DNA of 64,000 nucleotides from Dromaius novaehollandiae. Taxonomy: Eukaryota; Chordata; Aves; Casuariiformes; Dromaiidae. The stretch lies in the NCBI RefSeq assembly GCF_036370855.1, contig NC_088112.1, forward strand, positions 17,848,469 through 17,912,468, written 5' to 3'. The notes beneath the pieces are model-generated. The model ran no database searches. It had not been told where the DNA came from and saw only the letters and a program-made list of their open reading frames with translations. Below are positions 1 to 12,542 of the stretch, one piece after another. Every line of letters starts with the position of its first letter. The first letter of the stretch is position 1. The position numbers and the translations under genes were made by a program.

Positions 1-2470
1 TGCACTGCTCCATTCCCTGTTGGATACACTTCTTCAGCTTGAAAAACACAATCCGGCACCAAGACCAAACAGACTTCCAATCTCATTTTCCTTGATGGTC
101 TTTCCTAGTTTGTCCAGATAGATAAAATCTCCTATTACTAGGACTTTGGCCTCTCCATAGCCTTTTACATCGACTGGTTATTTCATAGTCCAGTTATTCT
201 TCTTCCTTAGATGGCCTGTAACAAAGTCTTGTAAATAGCTTTTTAAAATCCTTTCCCTTTGCTAAATGCCTTGCAATTGTGTGTAACCAGCAACGTCCTG
301 CAGTGCTTACTTTTCTAAAGCACCAGAGAAAATAAACCCCCAAATGCATTTCTGAGACATAAAGCCACAAGTCTATATTGTGCAATCAAGTGCGCTGCAG
401 ATATTTCACCTGATTTTGATTGAGGTAGCTCCACAGGCAGCAGCTCTCCAGCTTCGGTAGTTAGTGTGGCATTGACGTGAGCTACGTTGCTGCCCAGCCC
501 TGCGCGGACGAGGCGATGCCCTCGCAGGATGCTGTACCATGCTCAGTGCAGACTTGCTCGTTCAGAGCTACATCGTGGATCTCAACGTGGCACACTGGTG
601 GTGTGACGGACTTGAACAGTTTGTTCACGTTAAGGGGAAGCAAGTATTCCCCCTCATCCCAACTTGTCTTTGGTCTCCAGATTTTACGTTCCCTAATGTG
701 TTCCTCGGAGAGCCTGTTGTTGGTGGTTTTGTTTTGCAAGAGTACGAGTTCTTTGGCTGACTAATACATACACAAATCATCTTTCCTGGCTTGGTTTTCC
801 CATAACTTTCTCCTAACAAAAGGAGAAGAAGTAATCGCATCTCAGGCTGCACTGGTCTCTCCTGCCTGTATTCAGTCTGGAGCAAGATAAGGCTATTCTG
901 CTGGGAAGAGATCTAAAGTTCACAATCTGGAGTTTTCTTTCTCAAGTTTATTATTTCATCTTCAAAAGAAATGAGTTCATGTGTGAAATATGACTGTTCT
1001 TTTCATGCCCTTTTTTTTTCTTAAGCGTCTCTGCTCTGGAGGAGTTGCTGTCTCTCCCGACAACTTCGGGCTGCAGTAAACCTGCCTGAAAATGCCGTGA
1101 AAGCTAGTTCTGACTGGTGCGGGCAGTGCGTCTGCGGCAATGCGATTTCAGCACAGGAAATGACATGACTAAGGTGAGTTCCCCAGCTTGAAATTTAAGA
1201 GCAATTATAACATCATTAGTGGTTGCTTTGGCTTGGGTTGTTGCTATTTTGAATTAGGCATGGGTCAGTGGGAAAATAGGGCAGCAGTGGCGATATCCTA
1301 ACACGGTCTGGTGCACCGTCTGCTCACCCAGGTGGAATTTGGGGGAGGAGGGGACAACTTTGCATTCGCCCCCAGGTCAGTCCCTACCTTTGCAGATGTA
1401 CAAGCTCAAGGCTGCAAGTACAGGGAACTCTGGCAGAAAGGAGGAAGGAAACACAATCCTGACAAAGAGCTCTAGCTAAAGATTAACTTCGCTGACTAAT
1501 TGAATGCTGGCAATGAAAGATGTTAAAACAAATACACCAGAGAACTGGACTGTATTTTTCCTCTCCATCTGCTGATGGAGGGCTGTGTTGCCTCTTGTCT
1601 GGGCTGGCATCTTTGGATATTAAATAAACCCAGTCTCCTTCTGTGATATAGTACACAGAAGTTAATTCAGCTCCATTAGGAAAGTCTGCAACACAAAGCA
1701 AGCCAATAATAGCTTTGAGAGTGTGTCCTTCAAGTTATATTTCACACCCACCTGGTACACGGAGATAACAATGTTTACTACCACTTCGTAAGTATAACTA
1801 ACTCCCTGGATGACTAAATCAGAAAGAAATGGAATGAGGCTGTCTGCTCTCCTTCTGTTTTCTATTGTATATATGCATCTTTCTGTAAAAGAGCCTAGGG
1901 TCCAGGATTCCCTCCTAGGGAAAAGCAGGAGCAGGGCAGAGCCGGGGAGGGAAGGGGACGCGTGCAGGCCTGGCTGCCTTGCTGCGGCTGGGACGAGCTG
2001 GGGCCGGGCTACTGCTGCCAGGAGATTTCAGCTTCAAGGATGGAGTAGGTTTGGTTCAGAAGTCCCAGTTTAGCCTCTTCACTGTTGTCTGAACCTCCTG
2101 GAAATATGTTGACCAACAAAATGTCTTTCTAAGAAAAACTGTTGCTCTGAACGGTCTCACGCTGTGGGGATGTGAGGCGGTGAAGAGGCTCTTAGGAGCA
2201 GCTCAGGTCCACTTTGCTGAGGTCCCTGTGGGGCAGCCCGAAGCGCCGCGCAGTCAGCGCTGTGGGAGCGCTCAGCAGAGCACAGCACGGGTACTGACGT
2301 GAGAAAATGGGGAACTGCAGCGATTGCTCCTGTGGCCAGTCCTGGCGTGATAATGAGCTGCTCCCAGGGCTTGTTTCAGGAACTAGCTTTTTGCATTCAA
2401 GACCAAATGTTACCTCTAATCCACAAGGCGTAACAGGCCACCGCTGTGCGATGAGAGTCCAGGTCAGAGT

Positions 2471-2511
2471 CTTCCAGGAAGGCAATATCCTTCCTTCCAG
2501 GAAGGCAATAT
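2471..2511. repeat. Short tandem duplication, 23-bp period
   Basis: An 18-bp segment beginning CTTCCAGGAAGGC occurs at 2471-2488 and again at 2494-2511, a period of 23 bp. It runs straight into the inverted repeat at 2505-2546, so the locus looks like a small slippage or repair product. No mobile-element ends are seen. Confidence 0.85.
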
Positions 2512-2546
2512 ATCCAAATATATCCTTTGGCTGCAGGATATATTGC
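2505..2546. repeat. Perfect 11-bp inverted repeat (hairpin/cruciform)
   Basis: GCAATATATCC at 2505-2515 is the exact reverse complement of GGATATATTGC at 2536-2546, with a 20-nt spacer. A second register pairs 2517-2525 with 2536-2544 (9 bp, 10-nt loop). The arms are AT-rich. No T-run follows, so it is not a Pol III terminator. Function unknown. Confidence 0.85.
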
Positions 2547-5502
2547 TACAAGAGATCAAAATGGTATCAAATCTCGACACCTTCCAAACTCAGTGCAAGA
2601 CCTGTCTCCTTACCAGAGCTTACCTGCAGTGATAACTGATTCCCAGAAACAAGGGAAGAAAAGAGACAACAGTGGAGGAAGGGGGACAGGGACACCGCTG
2701 GAAATTGTTGGCCTTTTAAAACCTCCTTTAAAGATGCTCTGTTATAGCAATGATGAGCTTGGTTAAACTCATGGATGGACGTTGAGAGACTGAGATGCAA
2801 GAGAACAGGGACAATAGGGACTAGGACAATTTTCTGTTATCTGGGAGATTTCTTTCTTAATAGAAGCTTTCAGAGTCAGCATGAGAGCTGAGCTTTAAAA
2901 TTATGCTTTAGTCAGAATAGAGTATGTTCTGATGGGAAAGGGAAATAAATTGTTGTTTGCAACTTGATATTTGGACACACAATATTACTCTGCTGGTTCT
3001 GAAGTCATACACACTCTATCACAGATAGTAAGCACAAATATATTTTGTGGCAAAAATAAAAATTGCTTTCTGTTTTCGCTAAGAAAACACTTCGCTCCTA
3101 TGGGGTAATGCCTGGTCAAGGCGGCTGCTGTATCTCCCTTGCAGAGCTCTGCCGAGAGTTTTCTTCTGTGCTGCTGAGCAGCAACTCTTTCTACTCTTGT
3201 GCACACATTTTTCTTTTAATTTTTCTTTTGACAGTATCTATTATCTCAACCCATAAGTGTGAAATTAATGTTTACATAATTTGAACCAGTTAAAACTAAT
3301 TAAAGTAAACTGTCACCTTCCATTTTGGGCTGAAATGGAGAACAGCCCATGCACCACTACACACATGCATACACCTACCTACCTGCCTGTCACACAGCAG
3401 GATTAAATGCCAACAAATCACGCTGTCAGGTTAGCTGAAGCTTCACTAACCCTGCCGTTCCTGCGTACTGGAATTTTAGTCATTAGATGAGAAGTCTCTA
3501 CATGCAAACCTGTGGTTTACAACATCAGTTTTGCATTTTCAGTCTTGCTACTACTCTATTTACTTTACTACTTTCTTTACTCACCGCTTTTGGGTGGTGT
3601 CTCCTTCAGGGACACAAACCACAGCCTCCGTTATTGGCTACACCGTTTATCATAATTCTACGTTATTTCCTTTTCTGCCAATGGAAATCACATAAGAGCA
3701 ATGGATTATTTACCACCTTTCAGTTTAAATATGATCTATGTATTTCAGCTCAGCTTAATAGCTTACATTAGCAATACATTTCTGCTTGAAGATTTTAATT
3801 GGAGGTATGTTCCAATGATTCCTACAACAATATTTATTTTTCTGCCAAAAAAGCAGGATTCAGCAAAAAGCCTGCCTTCATGGTTTACAGGTTTTTAAAG
3901 AGAAAGAATCTAATGAACAATTTTTAATGTTACACCTTCTTTCTTTTTTCATCTGCAATTAAGGAAATGTAATTACATTTCACCCTGTCTTCTGTTTGCT
4001 TTTTGCATTCCGCTTCTGCTTGGGGTGTGAATCATGTTTTATTTCACGACTGGATCAGGCATGGGTGTGCTCCTGATTCCACGTCTGCTCTATCTTTTTG
4101 GTGGAGACACTCAGCTGCTATAAATCAACAAAGGAATCAGTAAAACTGAGTTGTGCTAGACCCGTAAAGGATGTGACCCTTGATCTTCTACAAGGGAAAG
4201 CCCTTGGCCCTACCCTTTTGAAAAATCTAATTTAAAACAAAGAGTACCTGACTGTCAATCAAGCATGTATTATTCCTTTGCTTGGTGACGGTTCGCTCTC
4301 GCAGGCTTTCTTCCTCCTCCTAGGAATGCAGTAGACAGAATTCAGATAAAAACCTGATACCTAAGAAAGACCCTTCAGCAAAATATTTATCCTGCAGTGT
4401 TAGAACTTGCCTTTGGATAATGACTTAGATACACCTTCATCTTTCTCTTACAAGTCTCACGCAATTAAGTAGCCAATTCCAGTGTTCACTGAATCTTACT
4501 GATGATGATCAGCCTGAATCTGTTCCCCCCGGTATCAGTTTTACACTGGTGGATCACAGTGGGCTTTGGCCCAGCCTCTTGCCCATTACCTGCCTCCATA
4601 AAGTACTTCTTTTTGAACCTCATTCTCTGTTACAGAAGCAGTCAATTCATAGCCTGGGCTGAGCTTTCCCTTGAACTTGCTCTCAAACCGACCACTACTT
4701 TCAGTTCTTATCAGCAGATTAACTTACTGCAGAAACATGCTGCTCTTCCATAGCTTCTCGAGTCGCACAGGAACGCTGCTTCTATCACCTTACCACAACC
4801 TTGGCGCTACTCAAAATGTCAGCTGAAGTCTTAAAAAGTTTTCCAGACATTTTAATCTTTACTTCTCACTTAATATCATTCCTTTCAAATAGATGTCATT
4901 TCACCCACAGATAATTTGCCCCGTGGGGATCTAAAGCAAGCTGCGCTGAGTAAAGACCCATTTCTCACACAGAGGAAAACACAAGAAAGATAAGGGCTCT
5001 AAATATAGGCTTCTGTTTAAGAAGACAATAAAGCCTGGGCTTAAATCCATTCCTCTTGTAATTGTTGGTATTACAAGACCTATAGAAACTGCAGCCTCGT
5101 TTGTACTTGATGACGTACAAATAAATAATAAAGTGCTGTGCCTTGCAAGACTGCCTAGCAATGTAAGAGTAAAGTCAACAAGGAGATCCAAGCAGCAGAC
5201 AGGAGCATGGGAAATACGACAAAATGTCTATCTCCAGAGGGATTCACTGGCCAAAACAAATTACCTGTTGAACAGTGCTATGATTTTCTGTGGGCATTGT
5301 GGCATATGCTCAGCCCAAAGCACATATTTAAGTCTAATTGAAGAAATTAAAGTTTAAGACGTGCTTTGCTGAATCAGGGCCATCACTGGACCAGGATGAG
5401 CTAAAGAACGTCTCTAATAGCAGTGACATTCCTTAGGGGCTCCCAAACTGGGTACATTGTGTCCCGCCAAAAGAACTGAAGCCCCCTTCTGTACTGTGAT
5501 TT

Positions 5503-5547
5503 TCAACCCTGATTAAACCATCTCAACCCTGATTAAACCATCTCAAC
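5503..5547. repeat. Tandem duplication, 20-bp period
   Basis: The 18-bp string TCAACCCTGATTAAACCA occurs at 5503-5520 and 5523-5540, followed by the start of a third unit. The two copies are identical, which suggests a recent or recently homogenised duplication. Likely a minor minisatellite without function. Confidence 0.9.
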
Positions 5548-8500
5548 ACACATCCCCGAGGTCACTGATGTAATAGATTCCTTCCAGAGCAAACGCTGTG
5601 TAGAGCAACACTGCCAGGAAATGGAAGCTCTCACACTCGGCGCTTGTATTTGTTGAAAATACCCTGACTGGAGTCTTTTGTGTGGTAGTTTGAGAAGAAG
5701 CTTGTTGTTGTCACCCTCCTCAACTGCACCATTGTCCACGTCTGGAAAGAAACTGGGATCTCATCTGGAGGGAAAAGGTCTATCTTAGAAAAAGCGATGA
5801 AACACAGCATGGACAAAAATAGCCTGAAAACTGGTTTGCTGTGAGAAAATAAGCTTCCTAGAGGTCTTGTCAAAATATTCTCCATCAACAGAGGACTGTT
5901 ACGTGCTACAGTATTTGGTTTTTTTCTTCTGTAATAGTAGATTCAGTACATCCATGCTCATTTCCCAAAAGTGACCATCCCCCTGACCCCATGGTCGCAA
6001 CATGACCCTTTGCCCCATGTTTGAAACAAATGCAGCAGCCTTGCAGCTCCCTCTGGACGAAGCCAGCTGACCTCTCTCGAGGGCATTTCCCAGGAACAGC
6101 AAATTTCAAGGGAAGTTTTGCAACTGAGCAAGATAAAACCACGTGTTTGCGCTAGGCACTCTACCATGGCCATACCAGAGGCTCAAGAGCCCTTCTACTG
6201 GAATCAACAAGCCCCTTGTCTCACTACTCCATATGCGCAAAGCTCCTTTATGCATTAAGCGGCTAAAATAAGTAATAAGAAAAAGGCAGTTTGTTGGCAT
6301 ACTAATAGTATAAAATATCAATATACTGCTTAGGATTGAAGGTACTGAGCTTGGACCAGAGTTCTCCCCAGCTGAAACAAGTTAGTGACTGCAGTCTAAG
6401 GCACCTGGGCAGGCCAGCAGTAACCAGAGGTGCCCAGCTGTGATTTTACAGCATTAGCTCTGTGTACAAGAGCATCCACAGTTACTTCCAAGCCACAGCT
6501 GAAACTTGCAGGTCTTCCTATAAACCTGACTGTTTGCCAAATTCTTGTAAAGATGTCAGAGCTAAAGACGGAGATTGCCGTGAAAAACAAGGGGCTAGGA
6601 TGGGGCTTAGCACAACCATGATGGTTACGAACCATTGTCACTGGGGGGGCCACTGGAGATGCTGCTCCTGTGATGACAACTCCTGTGGTTACTGTGATCC
6701 ATCTGCCCTGTGACTGCTGACGGTCCTCAGATGGTAAAAATTGTCACGTTGCTAACAAAAGAACACGTGTTTACCAAAAGAAAACCTTACTTTTAACCTC
6801 ATTACCCTGTATTTTCCCATTTTCTCTGTTAAGATCCTTCAAGCTGATCCATGAAAGTGGGCCTAAGGAAAAAGGAGGATGCTTTGAAGTGATTCTGAAA
6901 GGCATTGGCTAAAAAGTTATTTCTTTAACAGATGTTTCTGTAGATTTGGTAATGACCCAGGTTTACAAATGCTAAAGATAAATGGTTTTGCAGAAAAGCC
7001 AGTTTGACCAAATGATCTCATGTTTGTTGCAAAATGTATTCCAAATTAGTGGCTGCAGTCTTCATACACAGGATAACCTTACCTTTGGCAGACTTCACAG
7101 CAGGAGGGCACTTTACTTCTGCTGAGAGTCAAGACCATATAAAGACCACACCAGCCCACAGACATGAGAGTAAGATATAGTGGAAGAACCTCAACTGCCC
7201 TAAGCGGGGTGAGTGACAGTCAAGAAGGTGGGAATCTACCTTAACTAAGGAAACTTTATCCCACTGACTGACTAGAGCAATTTCTTCCTGGATAGCTATT
7301 CATTTACATGCATTTGGCCTGAAACAGTTATCTTCAGAAATTTTACATAGAGATTCCGTATCTTATTGTGTAGCCTGAGCTCACAGGGTTAGTTCCAAGC
7401 TGGTGACTATCAGAGGAAGCCTCCCCCACTGTCACAAAAAAAAATTGGAGTGATCCAGTAGCTAATGAAGAAAATACTCCCATTCGCTACCTTTTTTTAT
7501 TCTTATCTGAGGACAACGTATACCTGATGAGTGACAAGCCTACCTCTTCTTCTACAGCCTGCCAGCAACATAGCAAATGTGGCTTAGTTGCCTAATGAAA
7601 CAGAAATGATGGAGACCCAGAACATACGAGGAGAGGAGGCCTGTTCTCTCTGGATTCCTTCAATGGCAGCTCTCAGGAGATGGAAGCCATGGCATTTTAC
7701 CAGTTCTACCATCATCTTCCCTTGCCTTATGGGAGATGGTCTGTGATGTGGCAGATAACGATGCTGTTATACAGCTGGGTCAAGCTAAGAGACTGCACCT
7801 TTGTGTGCTAATACTAAAAAGTCATTTTGTAAAAAGGCAGAAATAAGGAGGAACTGGAGGGCCAACTTGAAAATATTCTTGCATTTTTGTGGTTTCATGT
7901 TGTTTCTTCATTCTCTGAGGTGTCTCATTAAAAATGAATTAAAATGAGACAATTAGCTGCTACTGAGAATTTACAATGCTGCTGCATCAAGGTACTTTGC
8001 AGAACTTACTAAATAACAGCCGTGTAATTGGTACAGATCTCTACTGCCTGTCACAAAGACAGCGGACAAGGCAAGGGTCCTTTAAAGATACAATTTTTAT
8101 TGAAGAAATGAAATTAATGTTTAAACAGTAATAATAATAAACAACATATATGAACTAATACAAACTAATATTAGTAGTAGTAGCTTGACTGGCATTTTTT
8201 TTCTTTTTTTTTTTTGCTGCTTCCTTCCATATAGTTTTCTTCAAGCCGGCCTTAGAATGAGTTCCCTGGTGATCAAAGAGGAAAAGGCAGAAATAATGGT
8301 CGTTCCACACAAGCACTGTCAAAAGAGAAACATGTTCTCAGATCCCTGACGGAGAGACATCCTGGTAAGATTTTCACATGCTGATGGCAATTGAAGATAC
8401 ATGATATTGTAAGTTGGAGAAATATCAACAGAGGGTGCCTATGTTCTTACCCAGGACTATATTATATGCTAACTTGACCCACATTAATTTCTGGTAGAGA

Positions 8501-11500
8501 TTTTACCAGAGATGAGGGATAATCTGTCTCCCCACTATGGAGTTAAAGTAATTAAGTTGGAGGAGCCTACGGCAAAAATTGCACATGGCTGAAATCAGGT
8601 TGAACTTTGAGCCTTGTCCTCATACTTCTTAAGACAAGGAATGGAAAATGTGGATACATGTCATCGGGAAACCACTGCCTGTCAGTGGTTGCAAAGCAGC
8701 TGCAGCTTCTTCCATAAGTCTCCTATAACCTTGTTTCTTCTCCTGTTATGGAGAAGAACTCAGATCTTAACTACTGTCAAGTCCAAAAGTATAAAGTCTA
8801 GCATCTCCCACATCAAAACTACCATGCATGCACAGCCAATCCTCACGTGTGCGATGCACCCGCATCCTGGATGAGATCCACCTCTGGCACATGCATGTTG
8901 GATTCCTGCAGGTAGAGCCACCACTCTGAGCCACACGAAATCTGTAAACCCCATTTTGAGTGCTGATTTACTGCTTTTCCAGATCTGCAGCATGGTACTG
9001 GTGCTTCTGCTTCCTGAGCTTTCTGCTTCTGAATGACAGGATTGCACCCCAGGAAAAGGGGAAAAGAAACAAGTGGCAGGAGAGAACCTTCTGGTTAACT
9101 CTTTTTCACAGCCTATGTTTTTATTTGAGAATATAACAATTCCAGTTTTCATAACAATGCATTTTCCCTTGACAAGCACTTATTTCATTTCATATAGTTG
9201 CCTAAAAGTTATCAGACTGCTAAGGCTTCCAGCCAGGATTTACTTCCCCAAGTGCCAGACCCAGACCTTCCGGTAATTTGTGTATGTAAATTCTGACTAT
9301 TATTGTGTTCATATGTAATACTACAGGTAAAAAAATGAAAGAGCAGATACAAGCTATCTGCATAAAAATCTGCATAAAATATTCACATACGGAAAACTAT
9401 TTTTTCTTGCTTGTATAAATGTCTGAAGATGTAAGAACTATCAATCAATCTCACTTGTACCCAAACAGCTCAGAAGCACATCACATTTATTGTGCAAGTT
9501 CTAACATCATCTTCTAGCAGTTCATAAAATACGAGCCTTGTTAGAAGCTGATCAGAATTCAGAAACGCATGATCGTTTGTTTGCTACTGTGGCTCTAAAA
9601 CGACTTTTTTCCCCCTGCTATGGATTTTTCTCATTTAACAGTCAACTAAACTATACCGAGCTGGGAATTAGCAGCTGAGGACTGTTCAGCACTGCATGAT
9701 GCTTAATGCAATTAGCAAAGTTAATAAAATGTTGGACAGATGCCTTATACCAGGGGAAAAAAGGCGTTGCTCTGATTTGTTCAGGATCCAATAGTTCTGT
9801 AACTTTGTTTCTTTTAAGAAAGCGTTTATTCTTAAAATGAAATGAAATGAAGACCAAAATCAGTGACTGACCTGTTATCAGTTGAATTCTACAGCAAGCT
9901 TCCCTATTCTGTATTTCTAGGAGAACAGCTTAAGGAAACAACACAAAAATGCTTGCAAAGGGGCAGCAGAAACAAAAGGCAAAGTTAAATGGGCAAAGCC
10001 TGACGAAGATTACCCTGGAATATCTAAGGAACAAGTTGAAGCCAGCTCTGAACAATCTACCTTTAATAACAGGTTGAGGATGGGAAATACAACAGAAGTC
10101 AGAGAGGAGCAAATATACTGTTCCTCCTCTTTTTGACAAAGCAGATCCCTGGAAATCACACAGCTATCAGCTTAACACCTGGAAAGGTGATAGAAAAAAT
10201 GAGGCAATGAAGGACAGCTGAAAACCACTGATCTGTAGAACTGGAGGGGGAGAAGAAGACCTACATACTCCTTCTGAAATGTCCATGAGGCATAAGAAAA
10301 GCAAGGATGTTGTCCATAAGGTGAGTTTGCTAGACTAGTTGTATTTTCACTTTGAGACCTCTCAAACTGGATGAATCCTCCATTTAGGGTTAACTTTTTC
10401 CTTCATCTGTCCTGGGAGAAAGACTACACTAGGTATTCCTTTGATGTTATTTCTGTGTTGTTTTTAGATGAAGATGGGGAAGTCTGAGTCAGAGGTTGTA
10501 ATTATGATGAGTCTTTAAGAATAAAAAAGTTAACATTTAGAGGAAAGAACTTATGAGAAAGACTGAGGAATCAGTCTGTGAGGCTGCTCACCACCTGGCT
10601 CAAACTACATCGTTCCTGCTTGTATTGATTTTTGTGCTTCCCTCACCTCTTCTGTATTTATATCCTTCTAAGATAAGATTCCACCACAGCTGAACTGAAA
10701 CTGGAGGAAAGGATCAGCATCTCTGTCCTGCCTCCCAGGTATCCACTGCAGCAGCAGCCAGGCTCAGGCAATATACCCAGCAGCCTCCGACGTTTCACCT
10801 TTCCAGTGCCTTCGCTCTCTAGAGACCCTGGTTAGATCAACAACAGAAAGCAGGAACATGAAAAATAGTGGCTGAAAGATACAGCATCACTTATATCACC
10901 AAAATCAAGTAGATTTCTCTATCTTCTGAGCAGGCCTGGGGCTACAAGAATTCCCTAATCCTCCCTGCTTAGCTAATTTACAGTCCTCGTAGCGCCCAAG
11001 CGTTGGTAAGCATGGCACAGCTGCGTTTCAGCTTTGAGTCATCGGGTGCAAGAAACCTGGTCTGGGGCCTGTAGTGACTAGAAATCCTTATTGTGTGTTG
11101 GCTGCTTGTCCTCCGCGAGAGGAATTTGTGGGCTTGATCCGTTTTCCCCACACACGTGCACAAAACGCCCTCGCAACTGGCTTGTATTAGCGTGTCCTCA
11201 CTGGCAGTTTCTCTAAAGACCAACCTGGCTGGGTTTTAAGCAGCTGCAGCTCACCCGGCCTGCGCGGAGGGCCGGCAGAGCGAAGGAGCAGCACAGGGGA
11301 TGGCGGTCCTGTCCCGTCCATTCAGGACATCCCTATAGCTCTCCTACGGGGTTGCTGTGCTCCTATTCAGAAAGGTGGCTTTCCACCAGCATTTGCAATA
11401 ACCTGTAGTCTGTATGCTGAGGTCTCACACCTCTTCTTTCTGCAGGTGGCCCAGTCACTTCATTTCTCTTTCTAAGGACGTGAACTTTAAAAAGACACAT

Positions 11501-12125
11501 AAATAGGTATTGCCCCCTGTTTTCATTGTGAGCTGTCTCAGCCCGAGGCAGAGTTTCAGTGGAAATCACAGGTCTCTAAATACAAAGCTCGCAGGAGCTG
11601 CAGCCTTGGGCGCGTGGCAGGCCTCTCCCACGCACCGTGGGTCCCCAGCCCAGCTGGAGATGGGGTCTGGATGCCGTTTCTGTCGGATGCACCGGTTCTC
11701 CCACTGCCCCGAGCGAGCGGCAGGGACCGCACAGGAGCCCCGCTGGGGGATTTCGATCAGCACGACTGCCAAAGCCAATTATCAGAAAGAGAAGATATAA
11801 TTATATTAGGGAACAGCTGCACTTCATTAAGAAACCTTGCAGGGTGATTCACGCCCGGCCACATTATGCACTGCCGCTTCCATTCCCCCCCCCCTCCGCC
11901 CTCGCTCCGCGCCGCAGCCCGGGGCGCCGCCGCGGCTCCCCCCGCGCCCGCAGCTGCGCGGCCGCGCCCGGCTGCGCGGAGGGGGCCGCCCCGTCCTGCC
12001 CCGCCCCGGGCGGCTGCACCTGCCCCGGGAGCGGGGCCGCCCCGCCCGGCCGCCGCAGCGGCTCCCATCCCGGGCGCGGCGGGCAGGCGGCGCTCTGCGG
12101 CCGGGCTGCGCCGGGGCGGCTCTTC

Positions 12126-12171
12126 CTCTCCCTCCTCCTCCTCCTTCTCCTCCTCCTCCTGCTGCTGCTGC
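12126..12171 (+). repeat. CTC/CCT triplet tract followed by CTG units
   Basis: A nearly pure pyrimidine tract of CCT/CTC units runs into CTGCTGCTGCTG within the probable 5' UTR exon. Such tracts are length-variable. On the opposite strand it is a GAG/CAG-rich purine tract, which explains a chance glutamate/glutamine-rich open frame there. Confidence 0.85.
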
Positions 12172-12267
12172 CGCTCCTGCTCGGCGGCGGGCAGATGCCG
12201 CGGATCGCCGGGCGCCGCGGCCAGGCTCTCGCCCGCAGCGGGCTCCCGGCCCGCCGCCGCCCCCTCC

Positions 12268-12300
12268 ATGGACGGCAGCGGGGGCAGCAGCCGCGCGTAG
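12268..12300 (+). CDS. Upstream ORF in exon 1 (10 residues)
   Basis: ATG at 12268 begins a 10-residue frame (MDGSGGSSRA) with a TAG stop at 12298-12300, 4 nt before the exon 1 donor. G at +4 favours initiation; the -3 base is T, which does not. If exon 1 is joined to the coding exon at 60007, the main ATG lies 10 nt after this stop in the mRNA, too close for efficient reinitiation by the usual scanning model. It would therefore be expected to dampen RASGEF1C translation. Whether the peptide is made or conserved cannot be seen here. Confidence 0.35.
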   Translation: MDGSGGSSRA

Positions 12301-12500
12301 CTCGGTGAGTCCCGGCGCCGCCGTGACCTTCGCGGCGGGTCCCGTCCCTCCGGGCTGGCCCGCGCGGCCGCGGATGCTGCGTCCCCCCCACCCCCGCCCC
12401 CGGCTCCTTTACTCCTTTTTTTATTTTTATTTTAGCTTTAGTTTTCCTTCCCTCCCCACTTACCGACGACCGCCCCACGCGTGTCGCCACCTGCGGCGGG

Positions 12501-12542
12501 GAGCGGAGCGGAGCGGCCCCCAGACCCGACCCGACCCGACCC
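12501..12542. repeat. Pentamer repeats (GAGCG)3 and (GACCC)4
   Basis: Three GAGCG units occupy 12501-12515 and four GACCC units occupy 12523-12542, just inside intron 1 in the CpG island. They are short microsatellites; no function is apparent. Confidence 0.9.

Larger units (their letters stand above)
1..11850. other. Intergenic region upstream of RASGEF1C
   Basis: I see no exon of a recognisable protein gene here on either strand. Open frames are short (139 codons at most) and resemble nothing I know. There is no tRNA-like B box, rRNA or recognisable small RNA. The stretch is AT-rich with scattered homopolymers (a poly-T run near 8199-8218), a small tandem duplication at 2471-2511, an 11-bp inverted repeat at 2505-2546, a 20-bp tandem duplication at 5503-5547 and a 12-bp duplication at 9356-9379. 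In human the same-strand neighbour upstream of RASGEF1C is MAPK9. Its exons are not visible here, though an unrecognised 3' UTR at the left edge cannot be excluded. The call is by absence of signals. Confidence 0.6.
12060..12304 (+). other. RASGEF1C: Probable noncoding exon 1 (5' UTR) of RASGEF1C
   Basis: The 3' boundary is well supported: CTCG then GTGAGT places the donor at 12305-12306, so the exon ends at 12304. The 5' end is nominal because the transcription start is not visible. The exon lies inside the CpG island. It carries a pyrimidine CTC/CCT triplet tract leading into four CTG units (about 12126-12171) and a short upstream ORF (12268-12300). Its splice partner is inferred to be the acceptor at 60001-60006, which is followed 6 nt later by the RASGEF1C start codon. 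The tight acceptor-to-ATG spacing implies that almost all of the 5' UTR comes from upstream exons such as this one. An additional UTR exon within intron 1 is possible. Confidence 0.65.
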
